Assembly: GCA_002633005.1 (NCBI GenBank)
Contig: NMRA01000436.1
Span: forward strand, 334,127-385,890
DNA length: 51,764 bases
Direction of reading: 5' to 3'
From: Phoronis australis
Taxonomy: Eukaryota; Phoronida; Phoronidae
In this document: positions 45,577-51,764 of the stretch, in pieces
How the letters are laid out: the number at the start of each line of letters is the position of its first letter
Numbering within the stretch: the stretch's first letter is position 1
Notes under the pieces: model-generated
Seen by the model: the letters and a program-made list of their open reading frames with translations, nothing else
What the model was told of the DNA's origin: nothing
The model's database searches: none
Made by a program: the position numbers and the translations under genes

Positions 45577-47589
45577 AATGCTATTCCCACTAGGATATAA
45601 TTAGGGTGAGCTACAGTATTTATACTGTGTTCATGTATTTGGCATTGCTGAGTATAGGCCCTAGTGTATTTTTACATAAGACGTTTGGTTTCCCCAACTT
45701 ATATACGGAAATCGCTGGTAATACTTCCCAAAATTATTTACCCTTGCTGCAAGTAAGGCATCACCTCGGGTAAAAATAGAACAAAAATAATTAGCAATGT
45801 AACAGTCAACACAACTAAACACACTTACAACTGAAATGCCTCTAAAACTATATTAAGTAATACAAAAAGCATGGTCTGTAGTTTAAGATCACGTTTCTTT
45901 TTTGTCTCAAAACTATCAACTGAAGGCGGTAACATGGACAAGAAGGCAAGGTCTTGTGGAAAGTAGATATCGAACTCCGGGTCGGAAACACTTATCAGGT
46001 TCCAAGCCCGTTGCATCGAACTCCAGGTCCTGTATTCTTGTTAGCCTACCCAGGACCACAAGAAGCAACGACTACCAAATCTGATTCAACTGACTTGTCA
46101 TTTTTCGAAATGATTGGTGGAGGATTTTCTTAGCCGCCGCAGACAGAGAGTGACACAGGGTCCCGGTGTCCTTGTCGGTATTCATCTTAATCTCGGGACA
46201 CCATGGAGTTCAGGGTGTTGTACCTCAGACGGTACAGGGTGTGTATTAACAAGACCACAAGTACACAGACCAGTGGATGTGCAAGCAAAATTGGGTCGCC
46301 GCAAGTTAAATCTTTTTTAGGTTTACATCTGGGGTAAAGCTCGTAACGCTAGAACTTCGCTAAAAAGCAAGAATTCGTGAAATTACCTGATGTATTGTGT
46401 TTTTGAATTGAAAGCGTGATTTTGGCTAGATTTTTGTATTTCCCAAGACATCTACTGAACTCTACCCTAGTCTGCGACCAGGGGCGCAAGGGTGAGAATC
46501 TCACGAACACACTAGACTGAAGACGTCGAGACGTTTGGTGAGGCATTGCAAACGAAGCACACGATCACACTATCTTCTTTAGCGAGATTCTTGCATCTGC
46601 GATGCTTATCAGAGAGCAACAGACAATTTGTAAGGGTAATAAAACGTGGTTACGTGGATGTACATTAGTTTTTGATATGTGTTATAGCACACCGGCGTTT
46701 ACACAACATAGGACAGGGATGCAATGTCTCTGTAACAATTGCGTGTGCGCCGCGCCCCTTTCTGAGTGCTGGGCCTTGCACTATGTTTGATTTTTAACCA
46801 GCTTTACTTTGGCTCTGTCTCATTCGGCTGCTGCTGTTCACTATCTATACTACTTTGAACGCGCGATATCCTACGGACAAACTTAGCTTTGGCCTATTGT
46901 GAATGGGGGCCTAAACAAAAAATATTTCTCATCACATCAAGAATAAAATCGGGACACGTCGCCGGAGATTTTAGCCACTAACAAGGGCATTTGCAAAGGC
47001 CAGGACGTTTTAAAAATAAAAACATTTCGTAAACACGCAAGTTGATGTCAGGCGTGCAAGTTCAATGTCACAGTCCGAAGTCGAACAACACGGTCTAATT
47101 AAACCAGAGCACATGTTACGCTACAACAAAAAACTGCAGCTTTCGGTGCATTTCCCATTTGTATTTTCATCAGAAATTTTCGTCATGCGGGACTCGGTGA
47201 TTCTTTCCATAGCTAAAGCGCCAAACACAAGCTAAACGCAAGACAATCGAGCAACGATCATGACATCGTCAAGACAAGGTAAAAATTACAAAGCCCGTTA
47301 CACCAATTCTCAGATTCAAGCCTTATAGAGTAGTAATCATCCGCTGAACGCTTTAGTGACACGGGAGTTGCGTCGATCCCAAATTAGCGTTTCTAAAATT
47401 TTCCTTGTCCGAAAGTCGCGGGGCAAAAATCCGACGTTTATGACATTGTCTGAAGTTCGAAGATCATTAAAAAACAGTTTTTGGACCTTGTCCGAATTTC
47501 GTGGACTATGAAAAACTCATTTCGGAAATATTTATTCTTGGTCGAAAATGGCGGGCTGTCCGAAAATCACGCGACTTTACCGTACCATG

Positions 47590-48890
47590 CGTCTCCTTAG
47601 TGTTTAAATCATAGTGATCATAGCACTTGAAGTTTGGACTGCCAGTATTGCCTTTTGTGAATATTTGGTAGAGTATAAATTTGTACGTTGAACAAAATAA
47701 TTAATTTTCTCGTGCCACACTGGATATTTTTGCCTTTGTGTGCAACTTAAGCAAGTTGTTTCTGAATTAACAAAAAGCAAGATTGTGTTAGGAGGCAAAA
47801 ACGTAATTCAGCTCAATTTGTCCGATTTTTTATCTTTGTTCAAATAGAAACCTGATTTGTCTGTGTTATGGCATTACCTGTAACCTCATGGTATGCGAAA
47901 AAAATGCTTAGAAAAATCTAAACAACAAATAATTATGTCAAGCTCTTCTTTCGGGCTGTTGAATAACGTGATAAAGATGTTCTGCCAAAGGTTAAAACAT
48001 ATTAAACCCACATATAGTGCCATCTTTAAAAAAATGTCTAATTTTGTTTGTTGAGATTCTGTACATGGTAAAATAGTCTGTGACTGATTTAACTATTATC
48101 CTTCATTATCATTATGGATCAATGGGTTTCACTGTCTACTTCTTCGGTGTGTTAAGTCACTGTCACAAACTTGAATTATTCTACACAAAGTGTCTAATAT
48201 TGGAAAATTTGATTTGATTGATGTTCATTTGTGGTGCTAAGGATGTATGAAATGGCCTTTTCTTATCATTTGAATAGGCTGAGAACAGCTTACCAGCATG
48301 AGCCATTCTTGGGATGAGGGCCCCATTTGACCTGAATGGATTTCTGCTTGCACAATCGTTGTTTACCTATCATGACAGAGTGAATTTCAAGTTCTTCATT
48401 GTGGTTGTATGTGGCTTTATTAAAACGATGCACTGCCTTTTAAGTTAGTGAGAGGAGGCAGTGTTCCCGTTTTCTTTACTCGAGGTCATGGGTACGAGTC
48501 CCACCAGGTCACACTGCTAAACCCTTGAGCCAGGTTTCTAGCTACTCAGCTCGGTTTTAACCATATATTAATAAAGCATAATAATATTTCCAGGTGATCA
48601 GTGCAATGGGCCCACATGCGAGGCCTGCGCACGTCTGGTACAACGTGTATCAGACCGCCTGCAATTATTTTTTTTATATTTAAGTTAGTGTATGTTACTG
48701 ATACTGTAGGCAGTGAGGCAATAATCACTTATGGGGGTCTTGTTTTTTTTGCTTTTTGAGAACCAGCTATGACACCTGTTATTCAGTGGAGAAAGCTGGT
48801 TCTCAAAATTCAGGACCCCTGTGGCTAATACAAGCATCGACAAACAGCTTATTGCATCATTGTGTTAAATAAAATAATGTTCATTTGCCT
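47590..48890. other. Non-coding DNA before the POLG exons
   Basis: I searched for the exonuclease and spacer motifs of polymerase gamma and saw none. A possible tRNA-derived SINE lies at 48455-48505. Confidence 0.45.
48455..48505 (+). repeat. Possible tRNA-derived SINE fragment
   Basis: TTAGTGAGAGG resembles an A box, and GGGTACGAGTCCC at 48490-48502 fits a B box with one mismatch. Spacing and arms are poor. Confidence 0.3.
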
Positions 48891-48894
48891 ACAG

Positions 48895-49106
48895 GATGGT
48901 GCTGGTAAGAGGGTGGGTAACCCGCTGGCCAAGGACTACCTGAGTAAACTGGAAGATGGCACCCTAGTGGCCTACGGTGGTCTGCAGGCAAAGGAGACAT
49001 TGCAGCTAAGTAAGATGTGCTCCTATTGGAAGAACGCCCGCGAGAGGATCGTCAATCAGATGGTGATACAGCTGGACAAGAGTCATCTGCCTCCTGCTGT
49101 TACGCA
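48895..49106 (+). CDS. POLG: POLG exon a
   Basis: Acceptor TTTGCCTACAG; donor chosen at CGCA|GTACGT because only this gives the phase needed for the next exon and the length expected from the human protein (LPPAVTQ|SPDYD). The alternative donor at 49128 would shift the frame. Confidence 0.9.
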
Positions 49107-51764
49107 GTACGTAGATGGACTAATTACGGTAAAATCTCAGCGGCCGACAAGTGAAATTTTGTTGTATCAGTTACAAAACGTTATTGCTGTTTGATTCAGA
49201 CTACTTGCAATCGTATTTATTTGTTTGCAGGAGTCCTGATTATGACGTAAATGGTTTCTATGGTGCTATAATTCCTCGAGTGGTCAGTGCCGGGACGGTA
49301 ACTCGACGAGCTGTTGAACCAACATGGCTGACTGCCAGTAATGCTTATGTAAGATCAGTCACTTGACTTAGGATGAAAATTGTTTAATAAAAATCCTGGC
49401 CTGATGGTAACTTCAATCTGTCAATTGTATGGAGGGTGTATTTTTGAAAAATGCGTTATTGTTAGGCCACCATGTATGTTTTGGACATTTTGATGAGACC
49501 ATCTACTGGGTAGTTTGCTTGTAGTTTCTTTAGCTTAATCCTAATGTATTACCTTTACAAGGTGATGTATTACCTTTACAAGGTGATGCTAACGAGCAAA
49601 GGTTCTTTGTCTGATTGCTGAAAGAGTATGAAGCTGTTCATGGGGACCTTTGTGCATTAAACATCCCACATGACCTGAAAGCTGCTGTTTTTACTGCAAT
49701 CACTTCTCTTTATCTACCATCATCATGTGAATTTCAAGTTCTCTTTTAATGAACACTAAAAGCTGAAATGTATCTCCATAAGGGCCTATTTTTCTCAGAA
49801 CACTGGAGTCTCTCTCTCTCTCCCTCCCTCCCTCCCTCCCTCCCTCCTATTATAAAACCAATCGTATNGCATTGAGCAATCTTTGGTAGATGAACACTGT
49901 TTTCATTGTCATGATTCTTTTTAACACTCAGGAAGATCGTGTCGGGAGTGAGTTGAAAGCTATGGTTCAAGCGCCACCTGGTTATCATTTTATCGGAGCA
50001 GATGTGGATTCGCAAGAACTTTGGATAGCAGCCATCTTGGGTGACTCATATTTTGGTGGCATGCATGGTAGGCATCTGCTGATCAAGGCCTGTTGAATTG
50101 TTAGGCCATAGTAGTTTAACTCAGTCATCTGTTCAAATGTAAGTTATATTGAAACAGATTTAGTGTTAACTTCTTAAAGCCACGTTTATCATGTCTGTAG
50201 AAGTTGTCAGGATTCAAAAGATCTATGGCATTACGAAATTTCACACTTTATCATTTCATGCGCTTAATACTTGATGAAAGGTTTGACTCTTTTTTAGTAT
50301 CTTATCGATTATATTAAAGTTGAATCACCGTGTTCCGTCATAGTAGTTAATTGAACTGTATAACCTTGGTCGTTCAAGGCAGTACAGCCTTTGGTTGGAT
50401 GACTCTGCAAGGTAAGAAGAGCGCTGGCACCGACCTGCACAGTAAGACTGCAGCCATGGTGGGAATAAGCAGGGACAATGCTAAGGTGAGGCCACTCGTA
50501 TTTCTTTAGTTTTTGCATGTGTTGGTATAGCTCACAGATAACATAGGGTCATTTTGCTGTGGCGCCATCTATTGAGGTCACTTTTGCTTAATGTAGTTGT
50601 TGCATTGTGTGGGTAGGATTTTCTTAAATCCACACAACATAGTTGCAGCCCCATCTATCTAGAGTGGCCACTTGTGCTATTGTAGCTGTTGCATGGTGTG
50701 GGTAGGATTTTCTTAAAGCCACAGAACACAGTAGCAGCTCCATCTATTGGCAGCAGCCATTTGTGCTTCTGTTGTTGCATTATGTGGGTACAATTTTCTT
50801 TTAGCCACAGAACATGGTGGCAGCTCCATCTAGTGAGGCCACTTGCACTGCTGATCTTGTTCATGTGCTAGAATTTAGTTATGGCAACAAAACGCCATCT
50901 AATATTCATACAGGAACCAGTCGATACCTTGAGTTGTTATTGATGCTATTGTTTCTTGGGCATAAAACTGAATAGTGATCAACGGGAGGTCAACTATTGA
51001 GTTCAGTTCCAAGCAACAATGTGTTTTTCATCCTTCTGCACACCTGTCCTTGTTATGAAACTAGTATTGAGATCTGTGTTTTTGGCGGTAAGTTGTTTAA
51101 TTTTAAATTTGTTTTGGCTTCAATTCCAAACACTGCAAAACTAACGTGTGGACATCCTTGGTCTTGTCTGTCATTTTGAAACAGTTGAGAAGTCGTTGCC
51201 TAGAATGGTGGCTAAGTTATGAAATGTTTTCTTGAGAAGAGTCCTCTTATCAAGTCAGAAAGGTGAAAGTTCATCCTTTTAGTGTCTTTTATCTGACCGT
51301 TTTAAGTTCAGGTGAACTGATAATATTTCATATTATCTAGGGCATGTCTGACTAATGACAATTAGTGAGATCCACCTACTGTTTGTTGAAGATTTCTGAA
51401 ACCAAACACAAAGAAGTGTCAAAGTGCTAGTGATGAACCTTTCTTATTTTAAAAACCTAAAATGGATTTTTTTATATTTAGGATCAAATCATTTCTAGAA
51501 ATCGAGTAATTAATAGTGTTCTCGAACGGAAAATACAATTGACTTGTCTCTAATTAAAGTCAATGAAGATTTCTGTTTCTTGTGGCAAGTTTCAAATTAC
51601 GGGTAGTCTATCCTAAAATTCACTTGTTTATTATGTAGCCATGTATTTAGGGTTTTCATGGGTATAGCAATGAGTCTTTATCAATATCGACTCTGTTGAT
51701 TGTTACAGGTGTTTAATTATGGTCGAATATATGGTGCTGGCCGTTTGTTTGCGGAGAAATTACT
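48895..51764 (+). CDS. POLG: DNA polymerase subunit gamma, catalytic; polymerase domain, partial
   Basis: Five phase-matched exons: 48895-49106, 49231-49348, 49932-50067, 50379-50485 and 51709 to the window end. The gene replicates and repairs mitochondrial DNA in the mitochondrial matrix. The reading aligns closely with the animal enzyme: [50 protein letters not shown], polymerase motif A in [17 protein letters not shown] with the first metal-binding Asp, [18 protein letters not shown], and motif B from [14 protein letters not shown] to [10 protein letters not shown], carrying the dNTP-binding Arg, Lys and Tyr. This corresponds to roughly residues 770 to 965 of the human protein. Motif C and the C-terminus lie beyond the window. 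The N-terminal exonuclease and linker exons were not found upstream, which is odd. Confidence 0.95.
49231..49348 (+). CDS. POLG: POLG exon b
   Basis: Acceptor TTGTTTGCAG, donor TAT|GTAAGA. Reads [20 protein letters not shown] and [16 protein letters not shown]. Confidence 0.95.
49543..49587. repeat. 21-bp tandem duplication in POLG intron
   Basis: TGTATTACCTTTACAAGGTGA occurs twice in tandem, exact by eye. Confidence 0.85.
49809..49848. repeat. (TC)n(TCCC)n microsatellite
   Basis: A TCTCTCTC run followed by about eight CCCT units in a POLG intron. The ambiguous base at 49867 lies just after it, as expected for a hard-to-read low-complexity site. Confidence 0.9.
49932..50067 (+). CDS. POLG: POLG exon c, motif A
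   Basis: Acceptor TTAACACTCAG, donor CATG|GTAGGC. Starts [18 protein letters not shown] and contains the motif A Asp in GADVDSQEL. Confidence 0.95.
50379..50485 (+). CDS. POLG: POLG exon d, start of motif B
   Basis: Acceptor GTCGTTCAAG (weak polypyrimidine tract), donor AAG|GTGAGG. Reads [20 protein letters not shown] and [14 protein letters not shown]. Confidence 0.93.
50555..50902. repeat. Tandem repeat, ~86-89-bp unit, about four copies, in POLG intron
   Basis: GCnCCATCTA anchors recur at about 50566, 50651, 50741, 50827 and 50896. Each unit has TGTTGCATTGTGTGGGTAGG, GATTTTCTTAAAGCCACAGA and a GGCCACTTGTGCT block. The outer copies are the most diverged. Confidence 0.85.
51709..51764 (+). 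CDS. POLG: POLG exon e, end of motif B, truncated by window
   Basis: Acceptor GATTGTTACAG. Reads [18 protein letters not shown] and runs off the window end without a donor. Confidence 0.93.
   Translation, partial: MFNYGRIYGAGRLFAEKL

Larger units (their letters stand above)
42973..47584. mobile_element. 4.6-kb segment bounded by a perfect 28-bp inverted repeat
   Basis: 42973-43000 (starts TACGGTAAAGTCGCGTG) is the exact reverse complement of 47557-47584 (ends CGCGACTTTACCGTA). If the outer TA is a target duplication, the terminus is CGGTAAAG. Subterminal copies of TGTCCGAATTTCGTGG occur at 43107 and 47489 in direct orientation. No transposase was recognised inside; the interior is repeat-rich and includes an N-joined duplication. 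Family unknown. Confidence 0.75.

Noticed and set aside
49107-49197. POLG exon a extended to the donor at 49128 or to the in-frame stop
   Set aside because: The extension breaks phase with the next exon and adds residues absent from the family; the donor at 49106 gives a clean join.

Overview
The window looks like nuclear DNA of an invertebrate animal, probably marine. Coding sequence is split into short exons with GT-AG introns. The recognisable proteins are animal ones: an adhesion/secretin-type seven-helix receptor, an AQP11-type aquaporin, a THAP zinc finger and mitochondrial DNA polymerase gamma. Introns and intergenic DNA are full of short non-autonomous DNA transposons, tandem repeats and tRNA-derived SINE heads. 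The palindromic octamer TACATGTA is very frequent. I cannot fix the phylum from sequence alone.

Layout, all real genes on the + strand. (1) 1-5.9 kb: no gene seen; a ~37-bp tandem array and other small repeats. (2) 5.9-8.5 kb: a decayed mobile-element gene with an acidic DTD...GCDTTS core and a Cys-rich tail, apparently flanked by inverted arrays of an ATGGCGG-containing repeat. (3) 8.7-17.1 kb: the seven-transmembrane part of a class B/adhesion GPCR in seven phase-matched exons (9417-16151), perhaps with a small stalk exon at 8663 and a C-tail exon near 16684. No GPS/GAIN exon was found. (4) 17.1-27.8 kb: no convincing gene; hAT-like MITEs, an inverted-repeat element at 19.8-21.8 kb, and one single-N junction between duplicated ends. 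(5) 27.8-38.4 kb: an AQP11-like superaquaporin. Two exons are certain (32973-33549 and 38153-38340) and a 7-codon first exon at 27796 is likely. Its first intron holds a frameshifted THAP-domain gene and a 14-copy 13-bp satellite; its second holds diverged tandem repeats and a MITE. (6) 38.4-48.9 kb: no gene seen apart from one possible start exon; tRNA-SINE, MITEs, and a 4.6-kb segment bounded by a perfect 28-bp inverted repeat at 42973/47584. (7) 48.9-51.8 kb: five exons of the polymerase half of POLG, cut by the window end.

The three genes are functionally unrelated (signalling receptor, water/solute channel, mitochondrial replication) and there is no operon-like organisation. Exon boundaries were read by eye, checked by splice sites, phase continuity and family motifs. 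The largest uncertainties are the 5' ends of the GPCR and POLG genes.
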